Shown: piece by piece, positions 11,595-17,952 of the stretch
Layout: every line of letters starts with the position of its first letter
Position numbering within the stretch: the first letter of the stretch is position 1
DNA from: Siderastrea radians
Taxonomy: Eukaryota; Cnidaria; Anthozoa; Scleractinia; Rhizangiidae
NCBI GenBank assembly: GCA_964017195.1
Contig: OZ024894.1
Span: forward strand, 8,239,537-8,303,536
Reading direction: 5' to 3'
DNA length: 64,000 bases
Made by a program: the position numbers and the translations under genes
Notes under the pieces: model-generated
Seen by the model: only the letters and a program-made list of their open reading frames with translations
Database searches by the model: none
What the model was told of the DNA's origin: nothing

Positions 11595-11927
11595 ATGTCG
11601 GAAACGAGAAGGCCCTTGGGCTCCCTAGCCAGTACTGTGAACGTGGAAGGAGAAGACAGTTTGAGGAGGAGAGTGGGACCGGAGTTGACACCATTGGACC
11701 GCCATACGAGGCGGGTGTATGAAAGGCGGGAAGAAGCGTGGCGCCCCCTCAACAAATATCGCGTGGCGGCGTTTATACGTATGTTTGTTCTGTGTTTGGT
11801 GGAGAGGGAGAATGGTCACCCCAGCGGATTCCCACACCCAACGATTACGAAGATGTTGCACAAGGCACTGATTACGAGGATCATTCCATTTTATTTGTCG
11901 GCGGATAGTAGCGACCATGGACGATAG
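11595..11927 (+). CDS. Uncharacterised 110-residue Polinton protein
   Basis: I do not recognise the protein. It is basic and charged at the N-terminus (MSETRRPLG, then LDRHTRRVYERREEAW). A more hydrophobic middle, VAAFIRMFVLCLVE, could be an amphipathic or membrane-contacting helix. The ATG follows the TATA box of the duplicated promoter module, so the gene is probably co-regulated with the 142-residue gene at 18677-19105, which uses the other copy in the same relative orientation. The reading overlaps the next ORF by 11 bases. Confidence 0.55.
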   Translation: MSETRRPLGSLASTVNVEGEDSLRRRVGPELTPLDRHTRRVYERREEAWRPLNKYRVAAFIRMFVLCLVERENGHPSGFPHPTITKMLHKALITRIIPFYLSADSSDHGR

Positions 11928-12129
11928 GTTTTGGATAATCAGTTTGGAGGACTTTGAAGAACTAAACCATTACTTGGCTGCTAACCTGCCACGGGTGCAT
12001 GCGGGGGAACGTTGGCAGGAGATTGCGTTTTTTTTTAAAGAAGTGGTGAGACAGCGGGAGGAGTATAAACGGATGGAGCAGTTGCAGAGGGAGGCCACGG
12101 AGAGTGTACGACATTGTTTAGAACATTGA
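11917..12129 (+). CDS. Small 70-residue Polinton protein
   Basis: Starts at gaccATGG, a good eukaryotic initiation context, overlapping the end of the previous ORF in another frame. The protein (MDDRFWIISLEDFEEL...) looks mostly helical, with an acidic N-terminus and a charged tail EEYKRMEQLQREATES that could form a coiled coil. No family is recognised. The overlap and shared strand suggest one transcript with the 110-residue gene. Confidence 0.45.
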   Translation: MDDRFWIISLEDFEELNHYLAANLPRVHAGERWQEIAFFFKEVVRQREEYKRMEQLQREATESVRHCLEH

Positions 12130-12436
12130 ACATTTTTTATTCCTGTTGAGTTTTTTATTGTGAGTCAAGGCTTCTGTGCGTCAAGAGACATTTATTTATG
12201 ATGAACGTGCAAACTCAGTGTTGTCAGTTTTTTTAAAATTTTTTAATTAAAAAGAAGAGTTGATGTTTTTTACAAATGGTGGTTCGTCTTCTTTGCCACG
12301 CGGGTGGGGCGAGTCTATTTACAATTGAAAAATAAAAACTAAGAAAATGGCTATGTACAATTGGAAAAAAAATAAAAACTAAGAAATTGAAAAAGGCTAT
12401 GTACAGATTGAAAAATAAAAATTAAGAAATGGCTAT
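12130..12436. repeat. A/T-rich convergent intergenic region with short tandem repeats
   Basis: It lies between a plus-strand gene and a minus-strand gene and so probably holds both polyadenylation sites. From about 12325 to 12436 three imperfect units of roughly 40 bases recur, each with aataaaaa(c/t)taagaaa and ggctat(g/t)tacaa. No coding frame. The repeats may have arisen by slippage next to the 3' end of the SLOG gene. Confidence 0.6.
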
Positions 12437-13132
12437 TTACAAATGAAAGTCTTCGAGCTCCATACGTAATTGATCAATGTTCTCGGGGAGACAGAACGTG
12501 CGGTTGAATAAGGCTTGAATTTCGGCTCGGGTTTTCTCGTCCACATCCCGGGATCCCACGATAGCACTGCTTTGATGAAGGGTGGGCTTTTTGGGTCCCC
12601 AAGGAACAAATTGACTGCCAGTGACTAGGGTGGCGGCATTCTCGTTGACTTGGTAGTAATGGTCCGAGCGGTACCACGATTGACTGGGTATGTCAAACAG
12701 GTAGACGGGTTTGCCTAAATCCATAGCCAATTGCACAGTCCAACCGGTCCCTCCTTTCACGCGTTTATGATCCGGTTCCAAAATGCCAAAGGCATAGATG
12801 GTATGGGCTTTCTTGGCAATTTGATAATTGCGTTGCAGCAATTGCAGGGTGTAAAAATGACTGGGCATTTGTTTGCCTAGTTTCTCCGCTGCCTGGTGAA
12901 GATGGGGATTGGCCAGCATCAAAACTTCCACGGTGGACGGGGTGATGAAAGTGGCTCGAGGATGGTCCGGGGGGACGAGGACTTCGAGTTGCATCCCAAA
13001 CTGTTTGGCCTGTTCTTCGACGAGTGCATCCGTGCCTTTGGCTCCCCCTGTGTAGACCACATGTCCATGACCCACTTGCAGTTCCAAGGCACCGAGATCT
13101 TGTTCTCCGATCATGTCGATGTTGGGAGGCAT
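12437..13132 (-). CDS. SLOG-fold (DprA/YspA-like Rossmannoid) protein
   Basis: An intact frame of 231 residues. The N-terminal part has HVVYTGGAKGTDALVEEQ followed by a strand EVLVPP, matching the GGA(R/K)G(A/T)D nucleotide-binding loop of the SLOG superfamily. The middle has a conserved RNYQIAKKAHTIYAFG and then GGTGWTVQLAMDLGKPVYLF, the second signature of the fold. The C-terminal AIVGSRDVDEKTRAEI looks like a third conserved block. SLOG domains bind or process nucleotides and nucleotide-derived ligands; in bacteria they act as sensors in conflict systems, often with SLATT membrane effectors. The role in a Polinton is unknown. Its strand is opposite to most structural genes. Confidence 0.75.
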   Translation of the reverse strand: MPPNIDMIGEQDLGALELQVGHGHVVYTGGAKGTDALVEEQAKQFGMQLEVLVPPDHPRATFITPSTVEVLMLANPHLHQAAEKLGKQMPSHFYTLQLLQRNYQIAKKAHTIYAFGILEPDHKRVKGGTGWTVQLAMDLGKPVYLFDIPSQSWYRSDHYYQVNENAATLVTGSQFVPWGPKKPTLHQSSAIVGSRDVDEKTRAEIQALFNRTFCLPENIDQLRMELEDFHL

Positions 13133-13341
13133 TCGTTGGGAAATACGTACCCGGTGTCAGGACCAACAATAACTAGAATGTCGGTGGGACTCAACCCTAA
13201 GGCCAAACCGAAATCAATGACGTGATGCTGTCGGCACTGTTGGAACGTGAATCCCGCTGCCAGACCTCGTTTGACCCGTTCAGCCAAATAGTCGTTGGTG
13301 GAAGCAAAGTCGTCTCGGTTGAGATCTTGGTAGTAGTCCAT
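13111..13341 (-). CDS. Small 76-residue protein upstream of the SLOG gene
   Basis: The frame MDYYQDLNRDDFASTNDY... overlaps the first 22 bases of the SLOG ORF in another frame. It starts just inside the shared bidirectional promoter; a ttaaatag element at 13379-13386 reads as a TATA-like box on this strand. The predicted protein is a soluble helix-rich segment followed by DILVIVGPDTGYVF. No family recognised. It could be a separate gene or a lost N-terminal extension of the SLOG gene after a frameshift. Confidence 0.45.
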   Translation of the reverse strand: MDYYQDLNRDDFASTNDYLAERVKRGLAAGFTFQQCRQHHVIDFGLALGLSPTDILVIVGPDTGYVFPNECLPTST

Positions 13342-13542
13342 CTACTTGGAATGACGATTCAGGGACCAAGGGAGCTCCTTAAATAGGGACAACGGACCAA
13401 TGGGAACACGAGAGGGGATAGGGAAAAGCTGACCAATGGGAAGATAACAAGTCCTTATAAGGTCAGGACAAGCTGACCAATGAGAGCTTAGGGGTAGGGG
13501 TATAAAAAGGCCTCGGTAGTAGGGGTGAAAATCTTGAGCACG
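13342..13542. promoter_or_regulatory. Bidirectional promoter with three CCAAT boxes
   Basis: It separates the minus-strand SLOG cluster from the plus-strand ATPase. Three copies of gaccaatg(g/a)ga lie at about 13397, 13433 and 13477. A tataaaaa at 13501-13508 lies about 35 bases before the ATPase ATG at 13543. The CCAAT plus TATA arrangement repeats that seen at the element's other promoters. Confidence 0.6.
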
Positions 13543-14215
13543 ATGTCGGTCGAACGGAAGAGAAAGCCAAGCGTACACCCTGCGGGGAACATACCCCTCC
13601 TCTATCTTGGTGGTGGGACCGTCGGGATGTGGCAAAACCGTGTTTACGGAAAAACTCTTGGTAGACAACCCCGAGTTGTTTGAAACCCCACCGACCCAAG
13701 TGCATTATTGTTAAGGCGCTTGGCAAGATCGATTTCAAGGCATGCAAGATCATGGGGTGGTGTTTCACGAAGGGATTCCCGATCATGACGCGTTGGTCCA
13801 ATGGTTTCCTCAAGGACATGGGGTCCTGGTCTTGGATGATTTAATGGACGAAGGGAGTCACGATAAACGCGTGTTGGATTTATTCACCAAACATTCGCAT
13901 CATCAAGGGGTGACGGTGTTGTACTTGTGCCAAGACATGTTTCCCGTGGGTCGCTATGCCAAAAGTATTTCCCGCAATGCCCATTACATTGTGGCGTTCA
14001 AGAATCCCCGAGATCAATTAGGGGTACGCAACGTCATGCTGCAATCGTTTCCGACGACTTGGAAAGACACGTTAGAGACGTTTCATCAAGCCACCACCCG
14101 CCCGTATGGGTATTTGGTGTTGGATTTACACCCGGCCTCCTCCGATGAACAACGTGTGTTGAGTCACCTGTTAAAAGACGAAGGATGGACGCGCACTTAT
14201 CAAAAGCGAGTATAA
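13543..14215 (+). pseudogene. Polinton packaging ATPase (FtsK/HerA type), broken
   Basis: The product would pump genomic DNA into capsids. Walker A, GPSGCGKT, lies around 13616-13639. Walker B, VLVLDDLMDEG, lies around 13825-13857, and RNAHYIVAFKNPRDQ and GYLVLDLHP follow as expected for the family. The first ATG after the TATA box (13543) is in a different frame from Walker A, and the Walker A frame has no ATG before it, so a frameshift lies between about 13588 and 13603. A TAA at 13712-13714 then interrupts the frame between Walker A and Walker B. Two independent lesions make this a pseudogene. The last 157 residues are open. Confidence 0.85.
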
Positions 14216-14255
14216 AGGGACGAGATCCTTGAACGACCTTTTCGAAAAAGCCAGC

Positions 14256-15125
14256 ATGGCCGATGAAGACCGTCAACCTCCGCAATCGTACGATACCGTG
14301 GCCCCGGCCGGGGTCGGGGCGTCCGGCAGCAACCAAGTGTCCCCAGGCACCATCCAAGAAATTTTGGATACAGGGGACTCAACCTTGATCGACCAAGCCT
14401 TTGATCAAATGACCGTCGAGGACATGATCGCGTATGTGGAACAGCTGCCCTCCCCCAGTGCGTTTAGGGCCTCTAGCCCTGCCGGGGGAGGAAGTCAACC
14501 ATCCCGTTCACCCCCATTCCATAGCCCCCAGACCACCCCGGCGTCTTCCCCGGACACTCCACTTAGTTGGGGAAGTGCAACCTTGACGCCTACTCCTCGA
14601 ACAGCGAGAGGGGGCCGGACAGCAGCGGGTGCTGGAGGTGATGGTAATGGACGTGGCGGACGTGGTGGGCGTGGTAATGGACGTGGTGGTAGTGGACGTG
14701 GCGGTAGTGGTGGGCGTGGTGGTACTGGGGGTGCTGGTGCTGGTGCTGGTGGTGCTGGTGGTGGTGGTGGTGGTGCTGCTGCTGGTGGTGCTGGTGGTGG
14801 TGGAGGAGGTGGTGGTGGTGGTGGCCGTCGTGGTGGCCGTCGTGGTGGACGACGCGGACGACGACGACGACTTTTCCCCGGTTCACCTTTGACACCTGCC
14901 TCCAATCCAGCCACCCCTCGAGGATCTTGGAGTGATAGTACACCCCCACGTACCTTGCGTCAAGCAGATTTACAACGACGTTTACGGATGCTATTACAAG
15001 ATCAAGAACAATTGGCCCAAGGACGGGAAATTGCTAATGTGACCATGACCAATAGCATTGTGACCAGTTATAAACAAGGAGGAGCCCCGAGCGTACAAAC
15101 CTCGTCGTCCCGGGTATCGCCGTGA
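14256..15125 (+). CDS. Glycine/arginine-rich Polinton protein
   Basis: About 289 residues from the ATG at 14256 (the frame extends nine codons upstream without an ATG). The N-terminus is acidic (EDRQPPQSYDT, then VEDMIAYVEQLP). The middle (about residues 110-205) is almost pure glycine with RGG and RGGR units, encoded by ggtggt-type trinucleotide runs, and ends in an arginine cluster GRRGRRRR. The C-terminus, from TLRQADLQRRLRMLLQDQ, is helical and ends in TSSSRVSP. RGG stretches commonly bind nucleic acid, so a genome-associated role is possible but not shown. The repeat makes length variation likely. Confidence 0.6.
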   Translation: MADEDRQPPQSYDTVAPAGVGASGSNQVSPGTIQEILDTGDSTLIDQAFDQMTVEDMIAYVEQLPSPSAFRASSPAGGGSQPSRSPPFHSPQTTPASSPDTPLSWGSATLTPTPRTARGGRTAAGAGGDGNGRGGRGGRGNGRGGSGRGGSGGRGGTGGAGAGAGGAGGGGGGAAAGGAGGGGGGGGGGGRRGGRRGGRRGRRRRLFPGSPLTPASNPATPRGSWSDSTPPRTLRQADLQRRLRMLLQDQEQLAQGREIANVTMTNSIVTSYKQGGAPSVQTSSSRVSP

Positions 15126-15127
15126 GG

Positions 15128-15787
15128 ATGAAAACCGTCGTGTCGTTATTGAATGGATCTCGACGTCCTGGCATCCCCTTCCCGCCGGAATTGTTACAAC
15201 GGATGGATTCCTTGTATGCCTTTTACCATCAACAATGGTGGTGTTATCGAAAAATGTTGAATCATTACAAGTGTATCAATGCCTTGTTCAATGGCATGTC
15301 GTTACTCCTGATGGCCGCGGGCATGATTGCTGGCCCGCTATTGGACAACAGCACGTTGGTAGCGTGTTTGGCGGCGGTGGGCACCGTGGTCAAAGGATGG
15401 AATGATTTTAAACAATATCGATTTAAAGTGACCATGAGTCGGTTTGCGTTTACCACCTATGCCAAAGCCTTGACCGAATTGAAAACCTACGTGAGAGGTG
15501 TCCCCTTGGAGGACCTGGAAGGATTTTTAATCAAGATGCAAACCTTGGATGATACCATTGTGGATTTCACCCCTCCGTTACCCAAACGATGTCTCCAAGA
15601 TTACCATCGTCATTTTGTGTACCAACCCTTGGAAGCCCTATGCTATGTAGACGGATGTCCTCGTCCCTTGAAACCCAAAGACTACTGGATCCATAAAAAG
15701 CCGCTCCCTCCCAGTCCTACACTCTTAGAACCATGGCCGTCCAACGACGACGACGCAGAAAAAGGAAACAACGAGGAGGAGCTTTAA
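15128..15787 (+). CDS. Two-transmembrane SLATT-like protein
   Basis: Starts at the first ATG, three bases after the stop of the previous gene. About 219 residues. A charged N-terminal helix (LYAFYHQQWWCYRKMLNHY) leads into two adjacent hydrophobic spans, about residues 50-72 (ALFNGMSLLLMAAGMIAG) and 75-92 (LVACLAAVGTVVKGW). A long soluble helical part follows with FAFTTYAKALTELKTYVRG and LDDTIVDFTPP. Two membrane spans followed by a helical tail of this length is the layout of SLATT domains, membrane effectors often paired with SLOG sensors in prokaryotes. A similar protein seems common in Polintons. The assignment rests on layout and residue pattern only. Confidence 0.55.
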   Translation: MKTVVSLLNGSRRPGIPFPPELLQRMDSLYAFYHQQWWCYRKMLNHYKCINALFNGMSLLLMAAGMIAGPLLDNSTLVACLAAVGTVVKGWNDFKQYRFKVTMSRFAFTTYAKALTELKTYVRGVPLEDLEGFLIKMQTLDDTIVDFTPPLPKRCLQDYHRHFVYQPLEALCYVDGCPRPLKPKDYWIHKKPLPPSPTLLEPWPSNDDDAEKGNNEEEL

Positions 15788-16065
15788 TACGTCGCAAACC
15801 CCGTTTGGTGGATAAAATTGCCCATGGCATGAGTATGTTTCTCTCAGGCCCCGCGCCTGGGTTTGGACTTGCTTTAGGCAAATTAGGCGGGCAAGCCTTA
15901 AAAGGCATTACCGATAATGTACAACATTACCGGCGACAACGAGGTGGGGGTTGGTGGTCCGATTTCAAACGCAATACCCGTCAAGGTTATAAAGAGACGC
16001 AGGATGCGATCAAACAAAACAAAGCCCTTCAACGTGTGTTGTCACACCCCACGCGTCCATGGTGA
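15733..16065 (+). CDS. Basic protein with QRGG leader (1 of 3)
   Basis: A 110-residue frame starting at an ATG inside the end of the previous gene. It opens MAVQRRRRRKRKQRGG followed by ALIRRK, then a small-residue-rich stretch GPAPGFGLALGKLGGQALKG. That in turn is followed by a basic region with RQRGGGWW. The leader ending in QRGG recurs in the ORFs at 16059 and 17400. The composition suggests a DNA-condensing or membrane-active virion protein, comparable in style to adenovirus core peptides (analogy only). The ORF overlaps the next one by seven bases. Confidence 0.6.
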   Translation: MAVQRRRRRKRKQRGGALIRRKPRLVDKIAHGMSMFLSGPAPGFGLALGKLGGQALKGITDNVQHYRRQRGGGWWSDFKRNTRQGYKETQDAIKQNKALQRVLSHPTRPW

Positions 16066-16229
16066 GGAGAAGAAGATTACGACGACGTCGTCGTCAACGA
16101 GGCGGGTTTTTAAACCTATTGGTCCCCGCTATGGTAGGATTAGGGAAAGCCGTGGCCTTGGAAACGGATAAACGTATAAAACGCACGATCCAAAAAGCCA
16201 ATCAACGCTATCGTCGTCGTCATCGATAA
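16059..16229 (+). CDS. 56-residue basic protein with QRGG leader (2 of 3)
   Basis: A short frame that begins at the ATG in ccATGg and overlaps the end of the previous ORF. It reads MVRRRRLRRRRRQRGG, then a hydrophobic stretch FLNLLVPAMVGLGKAVAL, then a basic tail ending YRRRHR. A positively charged leader, a di-glycine and a hydrophobic helix suggest a small condensing or membrane-lytic peptide released by cleavage after GG. No family assigned from sequence. Confidence 0.55.
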   Translation: MVRRRRLRRRRRQRGGFLNLLVPAMVGLGKAVALETDKRIKRTIQKANQRYRRRHR

Positions 16230-16232
16230 AGG

Positions 16233-16559
16233 ATGCAACGTCTTCGACGTCAATTACCGTTTTTACGGTCCATGTTACAAGAAGCCAATGGTTCCAAACG
16301 TCAAGAGTTGTTACAACATGCCAATGCCGATCAAATGAATGCTGTGAGTGAATTGGTTTTGAACTTCTTAAAAAACAAGATTCCTGTCACACCCCCCATG
16401 CTGGCTAAACTTCAACCCTATAAAAAGGTGCTACGCGATTTGGGACGTCGTCGACATTCCATCAAAAAACGGCGTGCGTGGTTAGTCCGACAAAAAGGAC
16501 GCGGCTTGTTTCAAGGACTTCACGAGGTGTTATGTCAATGTGCTCGACCGACCCGTTAA
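16233..16559 (+). CDS. Conserved-looking basic helical protein
   Basis: 108 residues beginning MQRLRRQLPFLRSMLQE. The pattern of a helix with LLQHANADQMNAVSELVLNF, then IPVTPPMLAKLQPYKKVLRDL and a basic tail ending in a glycine-containing QKGRGLFQGL, is one I associate with small proteins of cnidarian and other animal Polintons. The function is unknown; a core or scaffold role is possible. It starts four bases after the previous stop and overlaps the next gene, as expected for one structural cluster. Confidence 0.55.
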   Translation: MQRLRRQLPFLRSMLQEANGSKRQELLQHANADQMNAVSELVLNFLKNKIPVTPPMLAKLQPYKKVLRDLGRRRHSIKKRRAWLVRQKGRGLFQGLHEVLCQCARPTR

Positions 16560-16771
16560 CCCTGGCCACATGGATCACCCTGTTACAAGAGGCCAATCGG
16601 GCCACCGACAAGTGGAAAAACGACTGTTATTATTGGAAGCATAAATATCACCTGTTGTATCGAGAGTACCAACATATGTTGAGGTCCCGTCTTTGTGAGA
16701 GCTGCCGTGAGATAGAAGACGGGGAACTTTGCCCCGACTGTAGTCAACCCCTATGGACGAGGTCTACATGA
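16532..16771 (+). CDS. Small protein with a CxxC...CxxC pair
   Basis: 79 residues from the ATG at 16532. An amphipathic helix (WITLLQEANRATDKWKND) is followed by a tyrosine-rich stretch. Then comes CESC, 11 residues further CPDC, a spacing that could bind one zinc ion like a small zinc ribbon. It overlaps both neighbours. Function unknown. Confidence 0.45.
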   Translation: MSMCSTDPLTLATWITLLQEANRATDKWKNDCYYWKHKYHLLYREYQHMLRSRLCESCREIEDGELCPDCSQPLWTRST

Positions 16772-17049
16772 TTCCCCAGAAGGACTTGAAGCAACTCATT
16801 CAATATTACAAAGGAGAACTCACCGAAAATGCCTTGTTGAACAAAGCCGCGACGCTCGCCGCTAAAAAACATGTCTTGCTAGCCAATCCCGAATTACCCC
16901 CCGCCGTGGTCAATGCTCAAACCAAACCGTTGAGTCAAGAATTAATCAAGTTAACCAAACGCATTCGTCAATTTCCCGGAGGCGTGGGGGTTGGTGCCCC
17001 GGGGGCCCCGCCAGGCGAAGAAGAAGAAGACCCGTGGAACAATGGTTGA
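16753..17049 (+). CDS. N-terminal half of a probable frameshifted Polinton protein
   Basis: 98 residues. The frame has MIPQKDLKQLIQYYKGEL, LLNKAATLAAKKHVLL and KPLSQELIKLTKRI, a helical pattern that recurs in animal Polintons. It then runs into a low-complexity GVGVGAPGAPPGEEEEDP tail and stops at 17047. The next ORF opens in another frame at the same place and has no early ATG, so a one-base shift around 17030-17035 probably split a single gene. The true start may be the ATG at 16753 or 16768. Confidence 0.5.
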   Translation: MDEVYMIPQKDLKQLIQYYKGELTENALLNKAATLAAKKHVLLANPELPPAVVNAQTKPLSQELIKLTKRIRQFPGGVGVGAPGAPPGEEEEDPWNNG

Positions 17050-17396
17050 AGCGCATGATAAAAGGAGGTCCGTCGGCTCCCAAACCCACCATTACCCCTG
17101 CTACCAGGGAAGACACGAGAGAACAGAGACCTTCTACCAGTCGAGGAGAAGAGAGACCTTCTACCAGTCGAGGGGATATCCGGTCGCGTTTACAAACCGT
17201 ACGAGAACGACGCAAGGCCTGGGAAAAGCATTTAACCGAAAGTGGTGCCGCGAAAGGTAAAGGGAAAGGCAAAGGCAAAGGCAAAGGCAAAGGCGTCTCC
17301 CGTGAAGTGCAAGCATTAAAACCCTTACCCGGTTGGGAAGATTGGGCCAAAGGCAAACCGCCCCGAAGGAGACGTTTGCACTACGACAGTGAATAA
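17034..17396 (+). CDS. C-terminal half of the frameshifted protein, or separate basic protein
   Basis: The frame opens around 17034 without ATG; its first ATG is at 17055. It contains two direct repeats RPSTSRG and a (KG)n tract encoded by ggcaaa repeats (about 17260-17295). It ends GWEDWAKGKPPRRRR and an acidic tail. The proline/serine/threonine linker and lysine-glycine tract look disordered. Its position fits the downstream part of the gene at 16753, although an independent small gene cannot be excluded. Confidence 0.45.
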   Translation: MEQWLKRMIKGGPSAPKPTITPATREDTREQRPSTSRGEERPSTSRGDIRSRLQTVRERRKAWEKHLTESGAAKGKGKGKGKGKGKGVSREVQALKPLPGWEDWAKGKPPRRRRLHYDSE

Positions 17397-17399
17397 AAC

Positions 17400-17756
17400 A
17401 TGCCTCCCAAGAGGAGAAGGGGTATCAAACGGAAACGCCGTCAACGAGGAGGGGCAGTGGATGTCCAAAAATGGATTGCTAAAACCGGCAAAGAATTTCA
17501 TTGGCCTGGCTATCAGTACATGGGCCCTGGGACGCATTTAGCCAAACGTCTAAAACGTGGGGATCCAGGGATCAATCGCTTGGATCAAATTGCGAAACAA
17601 CACGACATTGATTACAGCCGTGCCAAGAATTTGCAAGATAAATGGAAAGCCGATACGAAGATGATCCAAGCCATTGATCGATTACCCGGCAAGAAAACCA
17701 AGACGGAACGGGTGCTAAAGAAAATCATGCAAGCCAAGAAACGTTTAAAATTGTAA
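17400..17756 (+). CDS. Phospholipase A2-like protein with QRGG leader (3 of 3)
   Basis: 118 intact residues. The leader MPPKRRRGIKRKRRQRGG precedes AVDVQKWI. From about residue 37 the protein reads GYQYMGPGTHLAKRL, with a glycine-rich calcium loop of the YxGPG type. AKQHDIDYSRAKN follows, carrying the His-Asp catalytic pair of the parvovirus VP1-type phospholipase A2. Known relatives in parvoviruses help virions leave endosomes; PLA2 genes are also reported from Polinton-related viruses. Here it is the last gene of the cluster and is followed by AATAAA. The leader suggests it may be processed before acting. Confidence 0.8.
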   Translation: MPPKRRRGIKRKRRQRGGAVDVQKWIAKTGKEFHWPGYQYMGPGTHLAKRLKRGDPGINRLDQIAKQHDIDYSRAKNLQDKWKADTKMIQAIDRLPGKKTKTERVLKKIMQAKKRLKL

Positions 17757-17793
17757 AAAAACTTTAATGACACCCCCAGTTACATGTTGAGTA

Positions 17794-17799
17794 AATAAA
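17794..17799 (+). terminator. Polyadenylation signal of the small-protein cluster
   Basis: AATAAA 38 bases after the PLA2 stop codon, at the end of the plus-strand cluster. The ORFs between 14256 and 17756 overlap or nearly touch and no other clear signal is seen among them, so they may share a transcript end. Confidence 0.5.
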
Positions 17800-17952
17800 A
17801 AAAATGAAAATGTCTCATTGGTATTCTGCATTGTTTTCTTCTGTAGTTCCTGTTAAGTCTCAACAAGATTTTGGAGACAGAACCAATTGTGGTGTAGACA
17901 AAATGATCCACGTGTTTTTGATAAACAACAAATGTCAAAGCACTGTCTCTTT

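Noticed and set aside
11595..12129. Split protease or capsid gene
   Set aside because: Too short, and no catalytic His/Cys pattern or jelly-roll strand pattern was seen.
14495..14914. Proline-rich, histidine-rich and valine-rich frames opposite or alongside the Gly-rich gene
   Set aside because: They are frame shadows of a ggt-type trinucleotide repeat; only the plus frame joins to sensible non-repetitive ends.
12437..15787. A complete bacterial-style SLOG/SLATT defence operon acquired by transfer
   Set aside because: The genes are on opposite strands, separated by viral genes, and use the same codon style and promoters as the rest of the Polinton; only a functional parallel is proposed.
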